From positions 106,078 through 170,077 of the forward strand of contig JAKSIP010000003.1 of assembly GCA_024398715.1 (NCBI GenBank): a stretch of DNA of 64,000 nucleotides, read 5' to 3'. Below are positions 54,708 to 63,757 of the stretch, one piece after another. This DNA comes from Bacteroidaceae bacterium (GTDB taxonomy: Bacteria; Bacteroidota; Bacteroidia; Bacteroidales; Bacteroidaceae). Every line of letters begins with the position of its first letter. The stretch's first letter is position 1. Made by a program: the position numbers and the translations under genes. The notes under the pieces were generated by a model, which worked only from the letters and a program-made list of their open reading frames with translations, ran no database searches and had not been told where the DNA came from.

Positions 54708-57700
54708 ATGAGGAAAAGAGACTTATTACTTGGTTTAGCCCTTTGCGGCTTAACCTCTGTCTTTGCCCAGCAGCCTCTGTTTGTTTATGATTTTGATCAT
54801 GACGGACAGGACTCTTTGAATGGAAATGGCCATCTGGTATATGGAACAGATACCATTTGGGAAAACATTCACAGTTCGCAAAGCATTGAATGGAGAAATC
54901 CTGAGGCTCAGAGAGATTGTACAATTCTTATTTACAAGGCTGTGTACAGTGACTTTACTGCTGATGGTGCTACTACACAGGATTCTTGGGAAATTATTCC
55001 TGAAGAAGGTAACGAAGAAAACAACGTATTCCACCTGACTACCGGTGATGCAACAGGTGCTGCTGATTATCAGCGTGTACTGCGTCTGTATTTCCCTGAG
55101 GGACTTATCAAGGACAACACTTCTTACCGTGTTTCTTACCGTGTCAAGGCTAATTCAACAGCCAATTCAGAATTGTTCGTTGTAAGAGGTATTGACTACA
55201 ACGATGTACGTTGGCAGTATTGGAATGGTTCTAAGGGTGACCAGACTGTTTCAATCGGCGATTTCAACCCTGAGGTTTGGACTAATGCAAGTGGTGTGTT
55301 CTTCTATCTTACAGACTCTTTGATGGAGGCTACTGCAAAAGAACGCGCAGGCTGGTGGTCTGGTAGTTGGGGGCATTCTGAAGGTATTTACCAGCCTAAC
55401 ATTCACCGTATGCAGGCTTGGTTCAAGACAGAGAATTCTGAGTATTATGTAGACGATATCAAACTTTTCAAGTCTTTCATCGGTGGTGCTGAATCAAATC
55501 AGGATATTATCCGTGTAAACTTTGGTTACCAGACAAACGGTGCCGCTCTTGCAGCAGCTACTCCGTTCGGTGCAATCAATCTTCTTGAAGAAAATGAGGA
55601 TGCTGTTTCTATCGTTGGTTACTGGGAAGGCGAACCTGAGAATGTTGCCGTTAAATGGGCAGAATTCCATGCAGACGGATATCTCTACATTTGGGCAGAC
55701 CTTGAAGATGGTCAGGATTTGACAACAGACTACTATGATTCTGTATTCCTGTCATTCTCTAACCCGATGCAGGATTTTGTTTACAATGGTAAAGTATATC
55801 CTAACGCTCTTGATGAGGAATACAGCAAGACAAAGGTTGTTCTTGGTTTCCAGAACGAATTGGTTATCCCGTCAGAGCGTGCTTTCAACGTAACTTCCAT
55901 TACACAGCAGCCTCCTACATTTGTCAGCGTAGAACCTGAAACAGGCTCATTCAACCTGACTCTTGCAGAAGACAATGTATTCAAGTTCAAATTCTCCAAA
56001 CCTGTTTATATTGGAGAAGAGGGTGCAAGCATCCGTATTGCCGGTGGTTCTCTTGGCGAAGAAGGCAAGGAACTTGTTCTTGCACAGGATCCTGATGATG
56101 AGAATGGCGTAATTGCTACTCTTCCTGCATCTATCAAAGAACTTAACGGTGACTACCAGATGATTGTCAGCTGCATTGCAGTTGAGAAGGGCGCTCAGAC
56201 AGCTGAGCCTGTAGAACTTACCTATACTTATGGCGATGCAACGGGTCAGGCTATGGTTGAATTCTTGAACAGCGACTGGTGGTTGAAACTTGATGCCAAT
56301 ACTATGCCTCTTGGCTGGCAGTTTGGCGATTACAGAATTGGTGACAGCTACATTGACGCTGATGGTAATGCTCAGAATGTTACTACTTATGGTTCTGGTG
56401 TTCGTCTTCTGGGCAATGATGGTTCTGCTACATACAAACGGACCCTTTATTTCTGCAACCGTGATGGTGCAAAGTCTATGATTTATGGTAAGCAGGAAGG
56501 TTCAAAATTGCATCTTGCTGCAGGCTCATATTATATTACTGCTCCGCTTGGTGTTCACGATGGCAACGGTGCCGATGGTGCTGATCCTAAGATAACTGTA
56601 TACGGTCTTGAAGACAATACAAATGTTGCTCTTGCTCCTTCTGCTATGAAAATTGGTGGAGATCGTTCGTCAGCTGTTGCTTTTGCAGAAAACAAGTTTA
56701 TGTTTACTGTTGCTTCAGAGGGTGATTATGTTATTGAAATCTCTTGCGAAGTTGGTACGCCTAAGGGTGTTGCATTGGCTCCTGTTACTGTAACTAACGT
56801 TTACTCTGCTGCATACGGCTATGTTAAGGCTTTGAACGATCAGCTTGCTATCATGAAGGAACTCATTGATCAGAATGGTGCTGCATATGTAGCCAGCCCG
56901 CTGTTCAAAGAATTCTCTGCTAATTATGAAGCTGCTTCTGTATGGTCTGCTAAACAGCCAAAACAGTACGATGCTAAGGTTGAGGAACTCAAGGGATATA
57001 TTTCTGCATTCAAAGAACTGTTGACTTCTGTTTCTGATTTCGAAACTGCTTTGGCTAATGCAAATAATGTTATTACCAATAATGCTGATGGTCCTCTTGC
57101 TGATAGAGAAGAATTTGCTACATTGAAGTCTATTGCTGCCCAGTATGCTAGTTACGATGCTATCAATACAGCATCTGTAGAAGCTAACAAAGAAGCTACT
57201 AATGCTCTTAATAATGCTGCTACCAAGTTCACTGTTCTTCTTAAGGGTATGGCATTCTATCAGGTTCAGCCGCAGGCTTTGAGCGATCTTGCAGATTCTC
57301 TTGGCTTTGACTGGAGCTCACTTCCTGAAGGTGCAAAAATTTCAGATAAGATAGCTGCTCAGACTGGTCACAATGTTGACTTTATCAATGTTCTCAAGAC
57401 TGCTGTCAAGTGGGCTATCTACAAGAAGTTCGCTAACAACGATATTGCTTGGATGCCTACTAAGGAAGTTGAGGATACTCTTGGCAATATTACAGATGTT
57501 CCTTATCTTGACGTAACTACAGCATTCATACTTAACCCGTTGTGGTGCACAACCGGTAGAAATAACAAGATTACCGGTTACAATGAGATGCCGGGTTGGA
57601 CATTGTCAGGCTTCGATCTTGCAAATGTAGGTGACCGCTACTATGGTCATGCATGGTACAATGCTGCTGCTACAGATGCAGATCCTTTCCACGATTCACA

Positions 57701-58211
57701 GATCGGTTGCGGTTGGAACAATGGCCTATGGGCTTCTCAGGAAATCAGCAATCTGCCTGCAGGTCAGTACCTTGTTGGTGCTGGTCTTGCTTGCGACGAT
57801 GCTGCTCCTTGGGATGTTCGTATCAAGACAGCTGATTCTACTTTGCTTCAGTTCACACTGAAATCAAACAACAACTGGACAGCAGATCCTAACTCTAACG
57901 TCTCATATGACACATTGGCTCTCGATGTTGACAAGTTCACATTCGAACTTGGTCAGGATGGTAAGGGTGGCTGGTCACAGGCCGATCATCCACAGATGAT
58001 TCTTATCGGTCTTAACAGTGCATTCAACTATATTGAAGCTGAGGCTGCTATGGATGCTGAATTCAAGCAGGCTATTGAAACTGCTGCTCTGCGGATTGTA
58101 GAGGCTCAGGATGGTCTGGTTTACGGTCTTAATGGCATTATCTACAATAGTGTAGAAGAAGTTCCTGCTGGAAAATACTATATCTTGAACGGACAAGTTA
58201 TTTTGAAGTAA
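54708..58211 (+). CDS. Large secreted multidomain protein downstream of the PUL, C-terminal sorting-like tail
   Basis: A 1167-residue secreted protein that I cannot assign to a named family. Signal peptide 1-20 (ends VFAQ). Then a beta-sandwich of CBM-like character (about 25-260, ending in YYVDDIKLFKS), a second beta domain (about 265-400), an Ig-like domain (about 405-500: FKFKFSKPVYIGEEG), another sandwich (about 505-700), a helical FIVAR-like stretch (about 705-860), and a C-terminal beta domain (about 960-1120). The last 25 residues (VYGLNG...GKYYILNGQVILK) resemble the short C-terminal tails of type IX-secreted Prevotella and Bacteroidetes proteins. No catalytic residues were recognised. 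Perhaps surface-displayed glycan binding. It has its own terminator. Confidence 0.7.
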   Translation: MRKRDLLLGLALCGLTSVFAQQPLFVYDFDHDGQDSLNGNGHLVYGTDTIWENIHSSQSIEWRNPEAQRDCTILIYKAVYSDFTADGATTQDSWEIIPEEGNEENNVFHLTTGDATGAADYQRVLRLYFPEGLIKDNTSYRVSYRVKANSTANSELFVVRGIDYNDVRWQYWNGSKGDQTVSIGDFNPEVWTNASGVFFYLTDSLMEATAKERAGWWSGSWGHSEGIYQPNIHRMQAWFKTENSEYYVDDIKLFKSFIGGAESNQDIIRVNFGYQTNGAALAAATPFGAINLLEENEDAVSIVGYWEGEPENVAVKWAEFHADGYLYIWADLEDGQDLTTDYYDSVFLSFSNPMQDFVYNGKVYPNALDEEYSKTKVVLGFQNELVIPSERAFNVTSITQQPPTFVSVEPETGSFNLTLAEDNVFKFKFSKPVYIGEEGASIRIAGGSLGEEGKELVLAQDPDDENGVIATLPASIKELNGDYQMIVSCIAVEKGAQTAEPVELTYTYGDATGQAMVEFLNSDWWLKLDANTMPLGWQFGDYRIGDSYIDADGNAQNVTTYGSGVRLLGNDGSATYKRTLYFCNRDGAKSMIYGKQEGSKLHLAAGSYYITAPLGVHDGNGADGADPKITVYGLEDNTNVALAPSAMKIGGDRSSAVAFAENKFMFTVASEGDYVIEISCEVGTPKGVALAPVTVTNVYSAAYGYVKALNDQLAIMKELIDQNGAAYVASPLFKEFSANYEAASVWSAKQPKQYDAKVEELKGYISAFKELLTSVSDFETALANANNVITNNADGPLADREEFATLKSIAAQYASYDAINTASVEANKEATNALNNAATKFTVLLKGMAFYQVQPQALSDLADSLGFDWSSLPEGAKISDKIAAQTGHNVDFINVLKTAVKWAIYKKFANNDIAWMPTKEVEDTLGNITDVPYLDVTTAFILNPLWCTTGRNNKITGYNEMPGWTLSGFDLANVGDRYYGHAWYNAAATDADPFHDSQIGCGWNNGLWASQEISNLPAGQYLVGAGLACDDAAPWDVRIKTADSTLLQFTLKSNNNWTADPNSNVSYDTLALDVDKFTFELGQDGKGGWSQADHPQMILIGLNSAFNYIEAEAAMDAEFKQAIETAALRIVEAQDGLVYGLNGIIYNSVEEVPAGKYYILNGQVILK

Positions 58212-58235
58212 ATCTCAGATTTATTCCTTAATATT

Positions 58236-58268
58236 GAGGGGTGCTTTATGGCGCCCCTCTTTTTTTAT
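58236..58268 (+). terminator. Terminator after the large secreted protein
   Basis: GAGGGGTGC (58236-58244) pairs with GCGCCCCTC (58251-58259), one G-T pair, followed by a T run. Confidence 0.88.
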
Positions 58269-58299
58269 TTATTATAGTTCGTTTTCTCTTTTTTTGTAC

Positions 58300-58307
58300 T
58301 ATCTTCG
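58300..58307 (+). promoter_or_regulatory. Probable -7 element of the secreted GH43 gene
   Basis: TATCTTCG, one base from consensus, 41 bp before the ATG. A weak TTCG lies 18 bp upstream. Confidence 0.4.
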
Positions 58308-58348
58308 CATATCAGAGCAATCATTTTTTATTCATTAATAATATTTTT

Positions 58349-59656
58349 ATGAAGAGGTTTTTATTGTCCGTTGTTTCTGCTGTGGCTATTCTGACTGTGT
58401 CTGCTCAGAATCCTATTATCAGAGACCAGTTTTCTGCAGACCCGTCTGCCCTTGTAGTGGGGGATAGGGTTTTTGTTTTTCCTTCTCATGATATTCCTGC
58501 TCCGGAAGATTATCCGCGCAAGGATTGGTTCTGTATGGCAGATTATCATGTTTTTTCATCCAGTAATCTTATTGATTGGACAGACCATGGCATGATTGTT
58601 GACCAGAAAGAAGTTCCTTGGGTAAATTCTACCAGTTATTCAATGTGGGCTCCAGATTGCAAGGAACATGACGGCAAGTATTATTTCTTCTTCCCCGCAG
58701 GTGCAAAACCTGTTGAAGGCCAGCGTTGGGGTGGCGGTAACCGCGTGGGCATTGCCATTGCAGACAAACCTGAGGGTCCTTATACACCGCAGGAGAAATA
58801 TATGGAAGGTCCTATGGGAATTGACCCGTGTATTTTTGTTGATGATGACGGTCAGGGCTATCTTGTTATGCCGGGCATTACCATCACAAAAATGAGTGAA
58901 GATTGGTTGTCAACAGATCGCAGTGTAAGTCATCGCGTTGAAGGTGTCCCTACCAAAGGTCTGGTTGAAGGTCCATATCTGTTCAAGGCCAACAACAAAT
59001 ACTATATGACTTTCCCGTGGGCACGTGACAGTACAGAAGTTCTTGCTTATTGTATGGCCGACAATATCTTTGGTCCTTATGAATTCAAAGGTGTTTTCTT
59101 TGAGGAACATCCCAACGGATGCTGGACAAATCATCATTCAGTAATCAATTTTAAGGGTCAGTGGTATCTCTTCTATCATCACAATGACTATTCACCAAAT
59201 TTTGACAAGAACCGCAGTGTCTGTGCAGACTCTCTCTTCTTTAATGCTGACGGTACTATAAAAGTTGTAAAGCCTACATTGCGTGGCATCGGTATTACTC
59301 CTTCAAATTACCAGATTCAGCTTGACCGTTACTCTGAAATTGGGAACGGAGCTTCCATTGCTTATCTGAACACAGAGAACTATTTTGATGGTTGGAAGCT
59401 TTTGCTTTCTAAGGCCGGTGCGTTTGCGCAATACAATACTGTACAGTTCTCCAAAGCTCCTAAAAATGCTACTGTTATGGCTAAGGGTAACGGTGTTGTT
59501 GCTCTGTACCAGGATGGAGTCAAGATTGGTTCCGTAAATATCTCTTCAGATTCATTTGCTGTTGCCAATGGTTCTGTTAAGGGTAAGAAGGGCTTACACC
59601 ATGTAAAGGCCGTTCTTGAAAGCGGCTCTGTAGAAATTGACTGGGTACAGTTCTGA
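58349..59656 (+). CDS. Secreted glycoside hydrolase family 43 enzyme
   Basis: A 435-residue secreted GH43: signal peptide 1-19 (ends TVSA), propeller at about 22-320 with Asp31 (ADPSAL), Asp159 (GIDPCIFVDDDG) and Glu207 (LVEGPY), followed by a short CBM6-like sandwich (about 335-435: NYFDGWKLLLSKAGAFAQYNTVQF). The N-terminus parallels the cytoplasmic GH43 at 35993 (ADPS, PSHD, DYHV), so the two probably have related specificity. It likely trims side chains or ends of the glycan outside the inner membrane. ATG 58349 begins the signal peptide; an upstream in-frame start would fall in the terminator. Separate unit from the PUL operon. Confidence 0.92.
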   Translation: MKRFLLSVVSAVAILTVSAQNPIIRDQFSADPSALVVGDRVFVFPSHDIPAPEDYPRKDWFCMADYHVFSSSNLIDWTDHGMIVDQKEVPWVNSTSYSMWAPDCKEHDGKYYFFFPAGAKPVEGQRWGGGNRVGIAIADKPEGPYTPQEKYMEGPMGIDPCIFVDDDGQGYLVMPGITITKMSEDWLSTDRSVSHRVEGVPTKGLVEGPYLFKANNKYYMTFPWARDSTEVLAYCMADNIFGPYEFKGVFFEEHPNGCWTNHHSVINFKGQWYLFYHHNDYSPNFDKNRSVCADSLFFNADGTIKVVKPTLRGIGITPSNYQIQLDRYSEIGNGASIAYLNTENYFDGWKLLLSKAGAFAQYNTVQFSKAPKNATVMAKGNGVVALYQDGVKIGSVNISSDSFAVANGSVKGKKGLHHVKAVLESGSVEIDWVQF

Positions 59657-59676
59657 ATTTCTGCCATATAAGAATC

Positions 59677-59715
59677 AAAGAGACCGACCAAAAAGCAATT
59701 TTGGCCGGCCTCTTT
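59677..59715. terminator. Bidirectional terminator between convergent genes
   Basis: A 17-bp stem with two mismatches (59677-59693 with 59699-59715), five-base loop, with A and T runs at the ends. It serves GH43 (+) and the propeller lipoprotein (-). Confidence 0.7.
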
Positions 59716-59739
59716 GTGCATAGAAGTGTCACCTGCTGC

Positions 59740-61233
59740 TTATTCGTGGTAGGGAATGAATTCAACGCTCATTTCTTTTACCATTTTTGCAAGTTCTTTT
59801 GCTGTATATGGTATGTCTTCAATAGAGAATTCCGGAATATTGTATGAATACATCAGGAAAGTTGAATGTTGTGGATTCTTTGTAGGGAGTGCAAACGGTT
59901 TGTCAAAGGTTCCGTCTCCGTTATGATGTGCAATATAGAGTCTTGTGTACCCTGCGTCTTCTCTTCTGGTTGAAAATACCACCCAGTTGCCTGTACTGGA
60001 CCATGAATGGTAGCTTTCCGCATAGTTGCTATTGATGCTGGCTATGCTGTTGTATGTCCCTGTTTCAAGGTCAAGAAGATATAGGTCAGATTCATGATGC
60101 CATATATGGAATACGCCATACGTGCCCATTGAGAACATAAGGTAGCGTCCGTCTGGCGATACGCGTGGAAGTGTTATGCTTTTGCCAAGTTTTGCGGCAT
60201 CGATTACTTTTACTTCTTTGCCCCATTTTTTTGTTTCCGGGTCAAAATCTTTGTACATCAGGTCATAATGTATTTCTGAACTGTGGTTGTAGAAATAGGT
60301 TGTTTTCATTCCGGGTTCGTCGCTCCCGGAATATGGCATGTGCGAAAGCGTATAGTACAGGCGTTTACCGTCTGTGGACCATACGGGGTAGCAGGCCAGT
60401 GTGTTTTTGTTGCTTGAAACCATAGACACTGTATTCTGATTAATGTCATACAGTATCAGTTGGCTGGCATCGTCCAGTACTTCTATCAGATTATGATCCA
60501 TATTATGTAAATCCTCGAATGTTGAATTGGTGGTGTAGGCTATATAATCATATTTGGGATTCCATGCAGTATATACGCCGTTTGATATTGTACTGTCATT
60601 TTTCAGATTGATTTTCCTGACATTGCCGTTGTTGAAAAGCATTGTTCCCCCAAGGTACTGGCGCACGTGAATCTGCATCTGGTCTGTTTTGTAGTTTCTG
60701 AAGTAGTGGCAGTTCATGCATTGTGCTTTTCCGGGTTCCTGCAGGTATCTGTTGCTGTAAAACTCCCGTTCTCCGTAAGATTCCAGGTCTCTGACTATCA
60801 GTTTCAACTCGTTGAAATTCTCGAATCCGGGCGGTATCAGGCGGTAGGAGAGATATTTGTCTATCGTATCGGCAGATACAAAGTATGAGAAACTTTTATA
60901 GGCGTTCCACTGCCCGTTTTTCTGTACGTAGCTTGTTATTGTTATTTGATTTGATGAGTCTTTCAGCTTGTTCCATTTTTTTGCTGGTATTACTACATTC
61001 CTGCCTTTGACAATATATTCTGTATTCCCGCTTGATATTGATGTGATGTATTTCTCCGCCTGTTCTTTATAGCAGAATGCCAATGGCGCAATGTTGCATG
61101 GAATGGTAACATTTATATTATCCGGAAATATTTCAGGATTTCCCGATATGTCAGTGTAACAGTCTGGAATATTTGTGCATGCTGTGCAAAATATCAGGCA
61201 TATGGATACTATTGAATTTCTAACGGATTTCAT
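59740..61233 (-). CDS. Beta-propeller (PD40/TolB-like) lipoprotein with CxxCH motif
   Basis: A 497-residue lipoprotein (Cys19 after CTA). PD40/WD40-type propeller repeats: YPVWSTDGKRLYYTLS, LPRVSPDGRYLMFSMG, YHSWSSTGNWVVFSTRRED. At 172-176 it has CMNCH (in AQCMNCHYFRNY), the CxxCH pattern of c-type haem attachment, followed by QMQIHVRQYLGG. Cytochrome-like electron transfer is possible but not shown; the motif could also bind metal. It follows the DUF6057-like gene by 19 bp on the same strand, so the two are one operon. Role unknown; not part of the PUL by strand. Confidence 0.78.
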   Translation of the reverse strand: MKSVRNSIVSICLIFCTACTNIPDCYTDISGNPEIFPDNINVTIPCNIAPLAFCYKEQAEKYITSISSGNTEYIVKGRNVVIPAKKWNKLKDSSNQITITSYVQKNGQWNAYKSFSYFVSADTIDKYLSYRLIPPGFENFNELKLIVRDLESYGEREFYSNRYLQEPGKAQCMNCHYFRNYKTDQMQIHVRQYLGGTMLFNNGNVRKINLKNDSTISNGVYTAWNPKYDYIAYTTNSTFEDLHNMDHNLIEVLDDASQLILYDINQNTVSMVSSNKNTLACYPVWSTDGKRLYYTLSHMPYSGSDEPGMKTTYFYNHSSEIHYDLMYKDFDPETKKWGKEVKVIDAAKLGKSITLPRVSPDGRYLMFSMGTYGVFHIWHHESDLYLLDLETGTYNSIASINSNYAESYHSWSSTGNWVVFSTRREDAGYTRLYIAHHNGDGTFDKPFALPTKNPQHSTFLMYSYNIPEFSIEDIPYTAKELAKMVKEMSVEFIPYHE

Positions 61234-61252
61234 ATTGGTGTCTTTATACTGT

Positions 61253-63193
61253 TTATAGGAAATTTCTTACAAAAAAGTAAAAATAGAAGAACGTGGAACC
61301 GAACTTTTTAAAACATTCGTTACGCATTTCAACTGCTGTGAGTTGGCGGTTTTTTTGTGCGAATCTGTCAAAATCCTTGTAAGTGTTGGCAATCTCTTTG
61401 TCGAAAGGAAAGATTTCCAGCAATGCAGGTTGTTCCAACGTTGCATACATGTATGCCGCTTCCTGATAATAACGTGGTATGTGCGTTGCATCCGTTATTT
61501 CCATATATTTATTGAATGCAGTCCAGAATTCAGGAATCTGTTGTGAATATATGGACCAAAGCATGGCGCATTCCGCATATTCAGGAGTAATCTTTTCGGG
61601 TTGTTTGTCCCATAGGGCAAAATGATGGACAAGAAATGATTCAATATCTCTTGAACTTGAAATGTATTGGTTTTCTCTTGGACAGTCCAGTGCCTGCATG
61701 TAACGGTACTTGCTGTTTGTGGCGGCTGTTCCAGTCTGAATATACTGTTTCTGTTCTTCTGCCCATTTTCTGTAAACCTTTGTAGCACAAAGTATGTCAA
61801 TATATTTCCCTGCAAGTTCGTTGTCTCCCTTGAGCATAAGGGCTATTACAGATTCTTTCAGATTGTAGTAGTTCCATCCGGAGTGTATGCTGTTGCCCGA
61901 TGCCCAAACGTATGCGCTGCTGAACACGCCCCAGTTGTTGAAGAAAGTAGGACCATATTCAAACAGCATTGTTGAGTATGATAGTTTTGAACTGCGGTCA
62001 ATTTCTCCGGTCATAGAAGAGAACAGTTTTGATCCTATCTGTCCTGTGCGCCCAAGTGCAATCAGTCTGAACTGGGACATGATTCTGCTTGGTGTTTTAT
62101 ATGTATCTCTGTAATAGCCGCTGAGTATGTCAGCCTGTTTGGTACGTTTCTGTCCTGATATTGACTTTTTCAGTGATATGTAACTTTTTTTGTTTGCGGA
62201 AATGCATTTGCCGGCATAGTCATCGTACATTTCCAGCACTTCTTCAAAATTTTCTTTTTCCAGTGCCTGGAACATCTTGAGTTCTGTTGCGAACTGTCTG
62301 TCAACTCCGTTTGTAAGAATGATTGCCAGTACAGATGCTGCAATTGCGCATGAAAACTCCAATACCGTTTTTTTGTCATTCAGTTGTTTCGAAAATGCAA
62401 GCAATATGGTATATATGGCCAGCAGTATGAAAGGAACAATATTGCAACAGTTGTATGTTGTGAAATTCACAAATTCTATTCCGGCAATATAGTGTTTGCA
62501 GAAATAGAGTGGGAAAATGGCTGCGGTAATAACAGCTGTGCCGGTTGCGGCTACTCTATATGTTACACTTAACTGTGTCTCTGCAATTGACATGACCGCA
62601 ATTATTGCAAGCCCCAGCAGTGCGTATGTTCCGGCTATCAGATAACCTGCTGTACCTGCAATAGCAATTGTAACAAGTTTGCATGTAAGGCATTTGCTAC
62701 ACTTCTTGCTGCATGTTGCAATGCACAGGGCGAACAGGTATCCTATAGTAGAAGTGTAAAAAATGTTCTGGTTGCTCAGGAAATATATGTTTCTGCCATA
62801 ACCGGTAATTGTACACAGTAGTAAAGCTATTGGAACCAGTGCCAATATGGTATGGCTTTTCTTCAATTCAAACAGTCTGACTGCAAGCGCGTATGCTGCA
62901 AGCCAAAGCGTAATCAGAAGCAATGCTGCAAGCCACGGTGTGAACAGCAGTTGGTTCAGGAAGGAACATATGTAATCCAATGTGCCTGCCGGTGTGAATA
63001 CTTTCTGGTTGAAGAACTCTGTGTTGTATATGAATAGAGACAGGTCTCCGAGCCGCTCAATGAATGGTCTCAGGCATAGTGTAATACTAGGCCAGGCAAT
63101 AATAATCAGCACTATGCCCATTAAGAAGCTGTATTGTTCAAGGAATGCGCCGATTGCATTGCTTTTTTTGTTTTCAGTATTTACTTTGCTCAT
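61253..63193 (-). CDS. DUF6057-like polytopic membrane protein
   Basis: A 646-residue protein: about ten hydrophobic segments in the first 310 residues (from LMGIVLIIIAWPSITLCL at about 24 onward), then a hydrophilic helical C-terminal half with TPR-like repeats (DNELAGKYIDIL). It resembles the DUF6057 family of Bacteroidales, which has no assigned function. It is transcribed with the propeller lipoprotein. The topology recalls membrane proteins of the glycosyltransferase-C type, but no catalytic motif was recognised. Confidence 0.75.
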   Translation of the reverse strand: MSKVNTENKKSNAIGAFLEQYSFLMGIVLIIIAWPSITLCLRPFIERLGDLSLFIYNTEFFNQKVFTPAGTLDYICSFLNQLLFTPWLAALLLITLWLAAYALAVRLFELKKSHTILALVPIALLLCTITGYGRNIYFLSNQNIFYTSTIGYLFALCIATCSKKCSKCLTCKLVTIAIAGTAGYLIAGTYALLGLAIIAVMSIAETQLSVTYRVAATGTAVITAAIFPLYFCKHYIAGIEFVNFTTYNCCNIVPFILLAIYTILLAFSKQLNDKKTVLEFSCAIAASVLAIILTNGVDRQFATELKMFQALEKENFEEVLEMYDDYAGKCISANKKSYISLKKSISGQKRTKQADILSGYYRDTYKTPSRIMSQFRLIALGRTGQIGSKLFSSMTGEIDRSSKLSYSTMLFEYGPTFFNNWGVFSSAYVWASGNSIHSGWNYYNLKESVIALMLKGDNELAGKYIDILCATKVYRKWAEEQKQYIQTGTAATNSKYRYMQALDCPRENQYISSSRDIESFLVHHFALWDKQPEKITPEYAECAMLWSIYSQQIPEFWTAFNKYMEITDATHIPRYYQEAAYMYATLEQPALLEIFPFDKEIANTYKDFDRFAQKNRQLTAVEMRNECFKKFGSTFFYFYFFVRNFL

Positions 63194-63232
63194 TCGTATA
63201 TTAATGGTTTTTTATATTGAGAAACTATTCTG

Positions 63233-63240
63233 CAAATATA
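63233..63240 (-). promoter_or_regulatory. -7 promoter element for the DUF6057 operon
   Basis: The minus strand reads TATATTTG, a full -7 match, 39 bp before the start. No clear -33 box. Confidence 0.5.
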
Positions 63241-63279
63241 GTATTTTTCATAAGATGGAAAAAAACATTTTTCAAAATG

Positions 63280-63311
63280 TTTGCAAGACTCAAAAAATGA
63301 ATGTATCTTTG
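63280..63311 (+). promoter_or_regulatory. Promoter of tRNA-Ser
   Basis: TTTG (63280-63283), 20 bp, TATCTTTG (63304-63311): both boxes exact. It ends 46 bp before the tRNA. Confidence 0.85.
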
Positions 63312-63357
63312 CACCGCTTTTAAGGAAAGCGTCGGTTTTCCGCATGTTTGAAAGTTT

Positions 63358-63442
63358 GGAGAGATGGCAGAGTGATCTATTGCAGCGGTCTTGAAAACCG
63401 CCGTACGGAAACGTACCGGGGGTTTGAATCCCTCTCTCTCCG
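63358..63442 (+). tRNA. tRNA-Ser (anticodon TGA)
   Basis: An 85-base class II tRNA: acceptor GGAGAGA/TCTCTCC, anticodon stem GCGGT/ACCGC with loop CTTGAAA (anticodon TGA), long variable arm (CGTACGGAAACGTACCG) and T loop TTTGAAT. The last acceptor base is followed by G, then CAA; CCA is not encoded. Own promoter and terminator. Confidence 0.96.
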
Positions 63443-63453
63443 CAATCTTAATG

Positions 63454-63482
63454 AGCAGTTCCCCACGGGAACTGCTTTTTTG
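63454..63482 (+). terminator. Terminator of tRNA-Ser
   Basis: A 10-bp perfect stem AGCAGTTCCC (63454-63463) with GGGAACTGCT (63467-63476), three-base loop, then a T run. Confidence 0.92.
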
Positions 63483-63576
63483 TTGGAATATGGCTGAGAG
63501 CTTGCTCTCAAAGCCATAAAAGTGTCCAACACGCATATATCCAAATACGTTAGCTCTTCTGTAGTGACATAACCAT

Positions 63577-63679
63577 GGACCGTGTTGGGATTTGCGTCAA
63601 AACACCGCACCATTCCCAGTATTTTGCGGGTTTTGAGGGGGACCGTGTTGTCATTCCCCACATTTCCCAACACCGTCCC
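63577..63679. repeat. Inverted repeat with recurring ccgtgttg motif
   Basis: ggaccgtgttggga (63577-63590) faces tcccaacaccgtcc (63665-63678), with one mismatch in 14. A third accgtgttg lies between them, at about 63641. Found between tRNA-Ser and the Rpn-like gene; non-coding. Confidence 0.7.
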
Positions 63680-63689
63680 GTATAATAAT

Positions 63690-63725
63690 AGAAAACTCCA
63701 GCCGCCAATGAAGACAGACTGGAGT
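63690..63725 (-). terminator. Possible terminator of the Rpn-like gene
   Basis: On the minus strand, ACTCCAG (63719-63725) pairs with CTGGAGT (63695-63701), followed by TTTTC. It lies about 30 bp after the stop. Confidence 0.5.
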
Positions 63726-63757
63726 GTTTATTTTGGTTGGTGAATGATTGCTGTCTG

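Noticed and set aside
58241..58348. Longer N-terminus for the secreted GH43
   Set aside because: The start would lie within the terminator of the preceding gene; ATG 58349 begins a clear signal peptide.
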